Assembly: GCA_027858145.1 (NCBI GenBank)
Contig: JAQIDF010000316.1
Coordinates: 1 to 6,599 of the forward strand
DNA length: 6,599 nucleotides
Reading direction: 5' to 3'
DNA from: Prolixibacteraceae bacterium
GTDB taxonomy: Bacteria; Bacteroidota; Bacteroidia; Bacteroidales; Prolixibacteraceae
The notes beneath the pieces are model-generated. The model had not been told where the DNA came from and made no database searches. It saw only the letters and a list, made by a program, of their open reading frames with translations. Every line of letters starts with the position of its first letter. Position 1 is the stretch's first letter. The translations under genes were made by a program, and so were the position numbers. This document shows, piece by piece, positions 1 through 6,357 of this stretch.

Positions 1-77
1 TTAAAGAGCCTTTTTCACCAGTTATTTTGAATCTTTTAACTGATTGGATTATTTCATTGGATAAAAAAAAGACATGA
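1..77 (+). CDS. C-terminal end of the preceding cassette's gene (partial)
   Basis: Frame 3 is open from the window edge to a TGA at 75-77 and encodes about 24 residues ending PVILNLLTDWIISLDKKKT. The other two + frames stop earlier. The composition looks protein-like: hydrophobic and aromatic residues followed by a basic tail. The stop lies about 10 bases before the reconstructed left core of the first attC (GGCTTAC, 87-93). The membrane-protein gene of cassette A has the same arrangement, its stop being 7 bases before the attC core. I therefore read it as the end of an upstream cassette gene. No family can be named from so short a piece. It could also be a chance open stretch. Confidence 0.45.
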   Translation, partial: KEPFSPVILNLLTDWIISLDKKKT

Positions 78-96
78 ATAAAAACGGCTTACAATC

Positions 97-140
97 GAGT
101 AGCCTGCCCCGCCAGCCAACGCTGACAGGGAGAGGCTCTC
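97..140 (-). ncRNA. Group II intron domain VI with branch-point A
   Basis: On the minus strand GAGAGCC (rc of 134-140) pairs with GGCT-CTC (rc of 97-104), leaving a single bulged adenosine at position 100. The upper stem CCCTGTCAGC (rc of 121-130) pairs with GCTGGCGGGG (rc of 107-116) through a four-base loop. The bulged A lies 7-8 nt from the predicted 3' splice site, as expected for a lariat branch point. The catalytic core therefore looks intact and the intron is probably splicing-competent, although this is inferred. Confidence 0.8.
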
Positions 141-141
141 C

Positions 142-176
142 CACCACCGTACGTACGGGTCTCGTATACGGCGGTT
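142..176 (-). ncRNA. Group II intron domain V
   Basis: On the minus strand ACCGCCGTA (rc of 167-175) pairs with TACGGTGGT (rc of 143-151) over nine base pairs with one G-U. A shorter distal TACG/CGTA helix follows, closed by a small purine-rich loop and offset by a two-base bulge. This is the roughly 34-nt catalytic hairpin of group II introns, and it contains a CGC form of the catalytic triad. It is the strongest single piece of evidence for the intron. Confidence 0.85.
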
Positions 177-761
177 CGCCAAGTATCAGCACTCCGCTCT
201 TTTCACCGAAATGCCTTCTGCCCTTGTTTAAAATAAGGCTAGACTGGGTCACCCCAAGAGCTTCCTTATCGAATTACAGGCAAACCTGACGTTCAGCCCT
301 TCGATTAATCTGTGAGACCTCCACCTTTTAATGGTAGCTCGTTTCCATAATCTACTATGGCTTCTGCTGACTTCTCATCAATCCTTACGGACCGGTGAGA
401 CCTCCCCAGGTAAGAGCATCTTCCTTCCTCCAATCACTGCCGCATCTACTTGATAAGCACTATCCCTTGCGGGCTTTCGGACGTCACAATGATGTGCTTG
501 CTCATCCAACTTACCAAGCCTCTTATGCGGTTCCTGTTCGTCAGTACCGGAGTTTGCCGTTTGGCTTCCTTCACTGCATGGGTCACCCCAAACCAGCTTG
601 CCACTTGCTAATGCTTCAAGACGTTACTCCTGCGCATAAGGGACTTAAACCCTCTGGAATAATTTCATGCATCACTTCTGTTAATTCACAATGAAAATTT
701 GTATTTTCAACATTTTTTCAGAGCTTTTACAAAAGTGTGCACATGCTCATGCTGGGCACAC

Positions 762-885
762 ACAATGTATAAAAATAATAGCCGAGCTTGTTGTATATTC
801 AAGTGTTGTAGCCCGCTTCAACTTTCTTGTAACTTGACAGGAATGAAGCCCGCAATCGGCTACTATTCTTATACTAACGTTGGGC
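762..885 (+). other. attC site 1 (main part; left core displaced to about 87-93 by the intron)
   Basis: The 18-base arm TATAAAAATAATAGCCGA (768-785) is complementary to TCGGCTACTATTCTTATA (856-873), apart from two A/C positions. The site ends with the simple core GTTGGGC (879-885), which fits the attC consensus GTTRRRY, with the crossover expected between 879 and 880. The left core is missing next to the arm because the intron lies there. Removing 94-761 joins GGCTTAC (87-93) to ACAATG, giving a left end in TTACAC comparable to the AACAC of the other two sites. The interior also has GCTTCA/TGAAGC (815-820 with 844-849) and shares 24 of 28 bases with site 2 (830-857 against 2180-2207). Confidence 0.8.
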
Positions 886-935
886 GTCATGCCGGCAGAC
901 CCAGAAATATACGAGAAATAGTTTAAGATTAGAAT

Positions 936-1709
936 ATGAAATTTAATTGGAATCCAGATTTATATGATAACAAACATGATTTTGTTTTCAAATTCGGCGA
1001 GGAGATTGTACAACTCCTTAATCCTCAAAAAAACGAGACAATTTTAGATATAGGTTGTGGCACTGGCGATTTGACTAAAAAGATTGCGGAACTTTGTGGA
1101 AAAGTTACTGGGATTGATAATTCTAGCGAAATGATTCAGACAGCGCTGAAAAAATATCCTGAGATTTCGTTTATTCACGCCGATGCAAAAGATTATCAAT
1201 TTGACAACAAATTTGATGCAATATTTTCCAATGCTGTATTGCATTGGATTCCACAAGCAGATATTGCGGTTCAAAATGCTAACAGACATTTAAAAGTGGG
1301 TGGTAGATATGTAGTCGAATTCGGCGGAAAGCGATGTAATTACTCGATAGTTAGCACATTGCAAGAGCAGTTAGACAAATTTTGCATAGATTACCCAAGT
1401 ATTGAGAGCATGCTATTCTTTCCTTCGATTAGCCAATATTCAACCTTGCTTGAGAACAATGGATTCGAAGTAAATTTCGCAATATTATTTGATCGACCAA
1501 CTGAATTGCAAGGCGGATTAGAAGGATTAAGTAATTTTATAGAGATGTTTCTAAAATGGTTGTTTATTAACGCTTCCGATTCAGAAAAGTCAGCAATTAT
1601 TAAAAATACAATTAAAATCTTAAAGCCACGGATTTTTAATGGCACATCGTGGATTGCTGATTACAGGCGGATAAGGATTGTGGCTTATAAAAAGAATGAA
1701 ATAAACTGA
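936..1709 (+). CDS. Class I SAM-dependent methyltransferase, Tam-like
   Basis: The 257-residue product is predicted to be a cytoplasmic methyltransferase that transfers a methyl group from S-adenosylmethionine. Motif I is ILDIGCGTGD (36-45), the glycine-rich SAM loop. The acidic residue for the ribose hydroxyls is D61 in TGIDNSSEM, and the motif-IV region is FDAIFSNAVLHWIP (93-106). The NAxLHW pattern, the length and the N-terminal W-N-P-D-L-Y segment resemble trans-aconitate 2-methyltransferase and related small-molecule methyltransferases. The substrate cannot be told from sequence, so I give no symbol. No signal peptide is present. It is the first gene of cassette A and ends 10 bases before a membrane-protein gene, so the two are probably co-transcribed. 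The ATG at 936 has only an A-rich leader, which is normal for this phylum. No clear TAnnTTTG promoter lies between attC1 and the start. Confidence 0.85.
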   Translation: MKFNWNPDLYDNKHDFVFKFGEEIVQLLNPQKNETILDIGCGTGDLTKKIAELCGKVTGIDNSSEMIQTALKKYPEISFIHADAKDYQFDNKFDAIFSNAVLHWIPQADIAVQNANRHLKVGGRYVVEFGGKRCNYSIVSTLQEQLDKFCIDYPSIESMLFFPSISQYSTLLENNGFEVNFAILFDRPTELQGGLEGLSNFIEMFLKWLFINASDSEKSAIIKNTIKILKPRIFNGTSWIADYRRIRIVAYKKNEIN

Positions 1710-1719
1710 TAATATAAAG

Positions 1720-2097
1720 ATGATAAAAATGAATAAGTATTTATCGCCATTGAAATTTAAGAATATTCTGACCTTGATTGGGTTAATAGTCATTGGATTT
1801 GGATGGCTTCTAATTGACCAGATTTTTTTATCGGAAACATATCAGCGTTTTATAGCTTTCAGTATTTTGATTTGTATATTATTTTATTTGCAATTTGTGC
1901 TTAACAAACCTGATAAAATTATGCAATATGCAAACACCATATCATTAATTACGGTATCTTTCATATTGATTGTCATTTTGATACTGCATGTATTGATAAC
2001 AAATGATTTCTCTTATAAACAAATATTAATTTTGGTTATTTCTGGTTCATTGCCATATCTAACAGGATTTATATACATAAAGACAATGAAAAAATAA
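1720..2097 (+). CDS. Small four-helix membrane protein, unknown function
   Basis: The 125-residue product is very hydrophobic, with four likely transmembrane helices at about 15-32, 43-61, 73-93 and 100-120. It has a short basic N-terminus and ends in KTMKK, so it is predicted to sit in the inner membrane. I do not recognise the family. It lacks conserved polar or catalytic residues that would suggest an enzyme or transporter. An alternative ATG at 1729 would give MNKYLSPLKF and removes only three residues. The gene follows the methyltransferase by 10 bases, and its stop lies 7 bases before the attC2 core, so it is the last gene of cassette A. It may anchor or accompany the methyltransferase, or simply travel with it. 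Confidence 0.75.
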   Translation: MIKMNKYLSPLKFKNILTLIGLIVIGFGWLLIDQIFLSETYQRFIAFSILICILFYLQFVLNKPDKIMQYANTISLITVSFILIVILILHVLITNDFSYKQILILVISGSLPYLTGFIYIKTMKK

Positions 2098-2104
2098 AGC
2101 ACGA

Positions 2105-2236
2105 ACGCCCAACACGCGGTATAGTTAATAAGGGTTTCAGTGGTTTTCGGGGTGCAGTAACCCGCTCAAAAAATTGCTATAACTTGATAGGTAAAAAGCC
2201 CGCAATCCCTTACTAACCATACCGCCACCGTTACCA
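2105..2236 (+). other. attC site 2, end of cassette A
   Basis: The left core GCCCAAC (2107-2113) fits the RYYYAAC consensus. The right junction ACCG|TTACC places the crossover between 2230 and 2231. The arm GCGGTATAGTTAATAAGGG (2116-2134) is complementary to 2207-2225 over 19 positions except for two A/C pairs. The left and right cores do not match each other. Instead the left core matches the start of cassette A, and the right core half belongs to cassette B. This chimeric state is what an integrated array should show. The length of about 130 bases is within the attC range. Confidence 0.85.
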
Positions 2237-2270
2237 AACATTTTGAAGACAAACAAACATACAAATAGCC

Positions 2271-2624
2271 ATGAAAATTGAAATAAAGAACAACAAAACA
2301 ACCCATTACATAGATGTAAATCAAATCATATTTTGTAAAGCCGATAGAATGTATAGCAGGATATTCATTTCAAACTCAAAAAGTATTGTATGCTCACATC
2401 CCCTGAAATTTTTAGAAAATATTTTACCTACGACTATATTTTGCCGGATACATAAATCATACATTTTAAATATAAATTTTCTGACACAAGTCAAAAAGAA
2501 AAATAATAGAAAATATGCAATATTAAAAGAATCAATTGAAATACCAATAGCAAAAAATAAAAAAACAGTTTTAAAAGAAATGTTGATGCAACAGAAAGAT
2601 GATTCAATACAATTAGGCAGATAA
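2271..2624 (+). CDS. Stand-alone LytTR-domain DNA-binding regulator
   Basis: The 117-residue protein consists of essentially one LytTR domain. The hallmark segment FCRIHKSYILNINFLTQV (57-74) matches the F-x-R-x-H-(R/K)-S-Y-(L/I)-x-N pattern of the family. It is preceded by the strand IIFCKADRMYSRIFI (19-33) and followed by IPIAKNKKTVLKEML. There is no receiver domain and no membrane segment, so it is not an ordinary two-component response regulator. Its activity must depend on its level, on another protein or on a ligand. The first of four 21-bp-phased repeats overlaps its last codons, and the other three lie between it and the large gene. It therefore most likely controls the secreted protein gene just downstream. 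Its start lies 40 bases inside cassette B, with no obvious promoter between, so it may be transcribed from upstream. Confidence 0.88.
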   Translation: MKIEIKNNKTTHYIDVNQIIFCKADRMYSRIFISNSKSIVCSHPLKFLENILPTTIFCRIHKSYILNINFLTQVKKKNNRKYAILKESIEIPIAKNKKTVLKEMLMQQKDDSIQLGR

Positions 2625-2685
2625 TTTTTACACTTAGGAAGATTGTCTAATCATTTAGGAAGATAGTTCTAACACTTAATAATCA
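2610..2685 (+). promoter_or_regulatory. Four 21-bp-phased direct repeats, likely LytTR operator
   Basis: Repeat starts are at 2610 (CAATTAGGCAGAT), 2631 (CACTTAGGAAGAT), 2652 (CATTTAGGAAGAT) and 2673 (CACTTAATAATCA). The spacing is exactly 21 bases, two helical turns. LytTR proteins bind pairs of short direct repeats with this phasing; the AgrA and ComE sites, with ACAGTTAGG- and ACAnTT-type cores, are close in form. The fourth copy is degenerate in its second half and lies nearest the promoter region of the large gene. The first copy is inside the 3' end of the LytTR gene. The array suggests cooperative binding of two LytTR dimers. Confidence 0.75.
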
Positions 2686-2713
2686 ATGTGTTTATTCATT
2701 CACTAAATATTGG

Positions 2714-2721
2714 TATATTTA
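2714..2721 (+). promoter_or_regulatory. Possible -7 box of the large secreted-protein gene
   Basis: TATATTTA differs at one position from the Bacteroidota -7 consensus TAnnTTTG. It lies 22 bases before the ATG at 2744 and about 28 bases after the last LytTR repeat. No good -33 TTTG is seen, which would fit a promoter that needs an activator. AT-rich sequence produces such matches by chance, so support is modest. Confidence 0.35.
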
Positions 2722-2743
2722 AATAAAATAAAAACCCAAAATC

Positions 2744-5497
2744 ATGAAAAAAATTACAATTCTACTAACATTATTAATTATTGTAAGTCTTTTGGGAATA
2801 AGAAACTCCCATGCACAGACTTCAGAACTAATTTCTGACCCTGATTTTAACAAAAGTGAGCTACATGAAACTCTCTCCACCAAAAAAATTAAAGCAAAAA
2901 AGCATAATGGAGCCTTAGTGTTCAACTATGCAAACGATGTTGTTCAAGGAAACAAATTAAGAAAGAATTTTACAATTGAAATAGAAGAAGGAGGCGAATA
3001 TTTTCTTTCGGCATATGTTAATGCTGTATACGATGTTCCAACTGAACCTGACCCAAAGATAAAGGATAAAATATATCCACTTCAGGAAATTACAGTTTAT
3101 TTCAACGATGAATTATTAGGCTGCCTTGATATTTCAAAATCTGGTTGGTGTTCTTCAAAACTAAAAAAGAATAAAAAACTGAATCTTGCTCATGGTAAAC
3201 ATGTAATAACTTTTGAAAGTGATATGCCCAACACTCCAAATGTTGATGTGATTAAGCTTTCAACGAATTACGAGAAAGCTGAATTTGATAATAGTGGATA
3301 CGAGGAATTTCTGGAAAAGCTAAAATCAAATATGGATAAAAACAAGAATAGCAAGAGAAAAATTGAGCAAGCCGAAGTTGAGGAAGAAGCAAAAAAACAA
3401 ATAGGTCTAAAATCAGCATCGAATTCAAGTTCTGACTGGGAGGTATCTCCATATACTCTTGATATGAAAGGAGGGAATTACAAGCACAAAATGAATGTGC
3501 CAGTGGTTTATACTTATTATAAAAAGATATACTTCAGTGCGGGTACTTATGTCGATTTTCATACTCAACCTAATTCTCCAAACAGCTATTATTCTGTTGA
3601 CCCTGTAATGTATCTTTTTTCGGATGATAATTTTAATAACGCATGGTCAAACGATGATGGATATACGGGATTACAGTCACGTATTACTTTAACAATTCCG
3701 AGTTCAGGATATTACTATTTGGTTGTAAGGGCATATTCAAGCTATTATGCCAGTACTGCAACCGGAATGCAGGGGGTGGTAGATATTTACAAAAACGGAT
3801 ATATTTATCAAGATGATGCTCCCGTATCGGGGTATATGGTAAGTGTAGGCACGAGCAATACAGGTACTTTAAATTTTTTTACTGGCTACTCTACAGGCAT
3901 ACCAAAATTATGGTTAGCCCCGCATGGTTATACAAATCCTATCCAGTTTCATGGTTCAACATACTGGTATGTAGCACCAATGGATTATTACTGGTTCGAT
4001 GATGCACGTTTCCGAATTGTCAAAAATACATCTTCATATTTGAACATGTACTTATTAGTATCAAGTGAAGGAGCATGGTGGGTATATTGGGGGAATTGTG
4101 ATGTATATGGATCTTGTAAGGAAACAACAGGTATCGCACCTTCAAGTTCCTTCCCTAACTTAAAAAACAGTGATGCTATACAAAGTGCACCAACTTCTGG
4201 CACATATAATTGCACAGCTTGGACAGGTGGGTTTACTAATGGTTGGGTTTGGCATCAATACAATTATATTTCTTTTCCCATAGAAAATGATGGTACAAAT
4301 CAAGTTTGGAGTACTTGGGATGATTATTTTGGAAACAATCCAATAAGATATAGTGGCGCAACTACTTATACAGATGATCAAGCAAATGCATATAATGCAG
4401 AAATTGCTTTATGGTCAACTAATGGCTCATATAGCGGAATTACACATGGATCGATTCGATTAGTTGGAAATAATCATCCTCATGGTTATGACTGGGAAAG
4501 TAAGGCGGGGCAAAACTATAGATTTTTTCATCCTAAGAATGCATTAGAGAATTTTAATAAAGATTCTTATGGAAGATATATTGGATATGGTGGTATATTT
4601 GCATACTATAGAGATGCAAGCAAAGACCCATATCCATATTATAGCTCTCCTTCAGGTCTTAAGTCAGCGGAATTGCGATCGGCAAAAAGTCATTCCAATG
4701 AACCAGTCTTTACAATGGAAGAATCTATACAAAAGGGATTGACAGTAATTGAGGACATTAAATTGGATGCTGATCAAATGAACCTTATCAGGACAAAATC
4801 TGTAAAACTGAAGTCAACTTCCATGTTGCAAACGCTTTACTCAGCTTGGGTGTCAAAAATCCATTCGCCTGAGTTGTTAAATGTTAGCAATCCATATACT
4901 TTTATTGAAACTAAAGAGGGCAAGAAGTTGATAAATTACTCAAAAAACAATATGGAAGAGAGTATAACATTTTTTGCTGAAACTATTTTTGACAATGAAG
5001 AACCATCGTTTGAAAAGTATATTGCAGAATACATGTTTTGCGAAATTGCCAAAGAAAAGTATGCTCCTGTTATGAATGAAATAAAAGAAGAATGGAAAAA
5101 TAACAATTACGATAATGAAGGAAGGTATAAAGCGCCTATGCCAGAAACATTTACCAAAAAATATATTAAAACGCTTCTTGACAATGTTGTATTAAAGAAA
5201 ACCGAAATCATCAACCAATCTGATGAGAAACTGTTTGACAACCATAGTTTACTAAATATTTCGCCAAATCCGGTAGACGATTATGCGTCAATTAATCTTG
5301 ATTTATCTTGTCAATCAAAAGTAACAATACGAGTTTATAGCCAGTCGTCATTAGTAAATACCATAATGAAAGGAAAGATACTTGAAGCTGGCAAATATTC
5401 ATTTTCGCTTAATGCAAGTAAATTGGGAATTGGAGTATATGTGTGCATCATAGAAATAGATGGAGTTCGTTATGCTCGCAAATTTCTCAAAAGGTAA
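2744..5497 (+). CDS. T9SS-exported multidomain protein with putative cysteine-hydrolase segment
   Basis: The 917-residue product starts with a signal peptide (about 1-25, ending SHAQT). It ends with a type A T9SS sorting domain (840-917, SPNPVDDYASINL to RKFLKR), so it is predicted to cross both membranes and be released or surface-attached. Residues about 26-165 look like a carbohydrate-binding-type beta sandwich. About 183-221 is a highly charged, probably coiled segment. About 236-352 resembles a bacterial pre-peptidase C-terminal (PPC) beta sandwich (DPVMYLFSDD, NDDGYTG, ITLTIPSSGYYYLVVRAY). The segment 488-601 carries YNCTAW (C490, W493), HGSIR (H568, R572), HPHGYDWESKAG (H578 to G589) and FHP (H596). 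This order suggests a papain-like or transglutaminase-like Cys/His fold, possibly of the DUF7689 type. About 650-835 is helical. Enzymatic activity is inference. A LytTR operator lies upstream and a lipoprotein gene downstream. Confidence 0.85.
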   Translation: MKKITILLTLLIIVSLLGIRNSHAQTSELISDPDFNKSELHETLSTKKIKAKKHNGALVFNYANDVVQGNKLRKNFTIEIEEGGEYFLSAYVNAVYDVPTEPDPKIKDKIYPLQEITVYFNDELLGCLDISKSGWCSSKLKKNKKLNLAHGKHVITFESDMPNTPNVDVIKLSTNYEKAEFDNSGYEEFLEKLKSNMDKNKNSKRKIEQAEVEEEAKKQIGLKSASNSSSDWEVSPYTLDMKGGNYKHKMNVPVVYTYYKKIYFSAGTYVDFHTQPNSPNSYYSVDPVMYLFSDDNFNNAWSNDDGYTGLQSRITLTIPSSGYYYLVVRAYSSYYASTATGMQGVVDIYKNGYIYQDDAPVSGYMVSVGTSNTGTLNFFTGYSTGIPKLWLAPHGYTNPIQFHGSTYWYVAPMDYYWFDDARFRIVKNTSSYLNMYLLVSSEGAWWVYWGNCDVYGSCKETTGIAPSSSFPNLKNSDAIQSAPTSGTYNCTAWTGGFTNGWVWHQYNYISFPIENDGTNQVWSTWDDYFGNNPIRYSGATTYTDDQANAYNAEIALWSTNGSYSGITHGSIRLVGNNHPHGYDWESKAGQNYRFFHPKNALENFNKDSYGRYIGYGGIFAYYRDASKDPYPYYSSPSGLKSAELRSAKSHSNEPVFTMEESIQKGLTVIEDIKLDADQMNLIRTKSVKLKSTSMLQTLYSAWVSKIHSPELLNVSNPYTFIETKEGKKLINYSKNNMEESITFFAETIFDNEEPSFEKYIAEYMFCEIAKEKYAPVMNEIKEEWKNNNYDNEGRYKAPMPETFTKKYIKTLLDNVVLKKTEIINQSDEKLFDNHSLLNISPNPVDDYASINLDLSCQSKVTIRVYSQSSLVNTIMKGKILEAGKYSFSLNASKLGIGVYVCIIEIDGVRYARKFLKR

Positions 5498-5583
5498 ATT
5501 TTAAGCCAAATTGAATTGCTTTTGTAAGAAAAGCGTTATAAATTTATAGTTTGTGTATTTTTATTAATTAAAATTGAAGCAAT

Positions 5584-6156
5584 ATGAAAACTATGTGTTA
5601 TATATTCTCAATGATTGTATCTCTCATGCTCTCATCATGCAGCAATGATGACGGTTTGGACAGAAATAATTTTTCACCGTCTGCATTAATCTTTAAGGCA
5701 TTAATTGCATCAGATTCAAGTACCTCAAATATATCGAAATCGTTGCAAACAGCAAATACTGATACGATTTTGCTTTTCTCCGGTGAAGACATCGCTTGGT
5801 TTAATGAGACAACCGGTGAATTGAAGTTTAATGATAATTTTTCAGGAATGGAAATGATAGGTAATGGACTTGTTGTTTTACATGTTTATTCGGATAATGA
5901 ATCTCTTTACTCGATTAATTTTTTTCATACTTCCGACGTCATGTCTTATGTTATAAATTCGCCTGTTATCGTTAGTGAAGTTGGTAAAAACACCTACTAC
6001 ATTGAAAATGGTTATCCTTACAGGAATTTAGCTGATTTAGATAAAGATAACCCATGGAGAATAGAACGTGAAAAGAATTGGAATAAATTAGTACAGAGTG
6101 ATGGGTGGAAATTGTTTATCCTGCAATTGAAAGAGGAAGGCAGGTATAGAAAATAA
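5584..6156 (+). CDS. Predicted surface lipoprotein, unknown function
   Basis: The 190-residue product has a type II signal peptide with lipobox LSSC (lipidated C19). It is followed by SNDDGLD, which resembles the Bacteroidota lipoprotein export signal that places lipoproteins on the outer face of the outer membrane. The mature part is about 170 residues, with alternating polar and hydrophobic stretches (DTILLFSGEDIAWF, GLVVLHVYSDNESLYSINFF) suggesting beta structure. The C-terminus is helical and charged, with tryptophans (NPWRIEREKNWNKLV). I recognise no family. It begins 86 bases after the secreted-protein gene, on the same strand and inside the same cassette, so it may be co-transcribed. 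Roles as an inhibitor, receptor or immunity partner for that protein are possible but rest only on position. A hairpin terminator lies about 120 bases downstream. Confidence 0.75.
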   Translation: MKTMCYIFSMIVSLMLSSCSNDDGLDRNNFSPSALIFKALIASDSSTSNISKSLQTANTDTILLFSGEDIAWFNETTGELKFNDNFSGMEMIGNGLVVLHVYSDNESLYSINFFHTSDVMSYVINSPVIVSEVGKNTYYIENGYPYRNLADLDKDNPWRIEREKNWNKLVQSDGWKLFILQLKEEGRYRK

Positions 6157-6273
6157 CAAAATATAACAAATATTTTATATCATTTGATTAATTCATTTTT
6201 ACCAACAATGTTGTTAAAAATTAGAATACGCCATTGAAAAATAGCGGACACTTAATTTGTCTAATTAAAGCAT

Positions 6274-6306
6274 AAACAGAGTACTTTTTTAGGTACTCTG
6301 TTTTAT
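6274..6306 (+). terminator. Rho-independent-type terminator closing cassette B
   Basis: AAACAGAGTAC (6274-6284) pairs perfectly with GTACTCTGTTT (6293-6303) over 11 bases around an eight-base loop, TTTTTTAG. The 3' side runs into TTTTATTAATTTA. The near-palindrome with A/T flanks could act in both directions. It lies between the lipoprotein stop and attC3 and would isolate cassette B from the next cassette. Confidence 0.75.
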
Positions 6307-6357
6307 TAATTTACATTCTTAATGATTTTAATGTTTCTATAATAATTGAATAAAAAC

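Larger units (their letters stand above)
94..761 (-). mobile_element. ORF-less group II intron inserted in an attC site
   Basis: Read on the minus strand, the element begins GTGTGCCCAGC at 761, matching the GUGYG 5' consensus. It continues through about 450 nt of domain I-like sequence and ends in clear domains V (142-176) and VI (97-140). The branch point at 100 puts the 3' end at 93-94. Repeated GT at the 5' junction leaves the exact ends ambiguous by one or two bases. Total length is about 670 nt, a typical size for a ribozyme without a maturase gene. No reverse transcriptase ORF lies between the domain III-like region and domain V, so mobility would need a maturase from elsewhere. The GC content is visibly higher than in the surrounding genes. 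It lies antisense to the cassette genes and splits the first attC. The structural class is not settled. The open frames inside it (for example 74-289 and 395-694 on +, 49-252 on -) are ribozyme sequence, not genes. Confidence 0.85.
880..2230 (+). mobile_element. Integron gene cassette A (methyltransferase plus membrane protein)
   Basis: The unit runs from the TT after the attC1 crossover G to the crossover G of attC2. Its left end after circularisation, GTTGGGCGT (879-887), is the exact reverse complement of ACGCCCAAC (2105-2113), the left core of attC2. This is required if attC2 belongs to this cassette. It is about 1.35 kb and holds two + strand genes 10 bases apart, with attC close behind the second stop. 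Most integron cassettes carry one gene, so a two-gene unit is somewhat unusual. Confidence 0.75.

Noticed and set aside
74..694. Open frames at 74-289 and 395-694 on the + strand and 49-252 on the - strand as protein genes
   Set aside because: They lie within the group II intron and translate its structured domains, including domains V and VI. Such frames are commonly mis-annotated as small hypothetical proteins.
735..761. GTGTGC...GCACAC inverted repeat as the true attC1 left core
   Set aside because: GGCACAC does not fit RYYYAAC and has no cassette start to match. Reading it as the intron 5' end (GTGTGCCCAGC) explains it and restores a proper attC when the intron is removed.
699..926. 75-codon + strand frame as a cysteine-rich small protein
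   Set aside because: It runs from the intron 5' end through the whole attC1 site, so its sequence is explained by the intron and the recombination-site hairpin.
1044..1645. Minus-strand frames opposite the methyltransferase
   Set aside because: They are shadows of a well-supported + strand gene, with no promoter and no recognisable domain.
3252..4381. Minus-strand frames opposite the large secreted-protein gene, and 2719-2925 on the - strand
   Set aside because: They are antisense shadows of a gene with clear signal peptide and sorting domain.
5518..5534. GCTTTT-GTAAG-AAAAGC hairpin as a terminator between the two cassette B genes
   Set aside because: The stem has only six base pairs, mostly A-T, and no T-run follows, so read-through into the lipoprotein gene is more likely.
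5546..5556. TATAGTTTG as a promoter for the lipoprotein gene
   Set aside because: The spacing within the box is off by one base from TAnnTTTG and no -33 element is seen. In such AT-rich sequence this is too weak to list.
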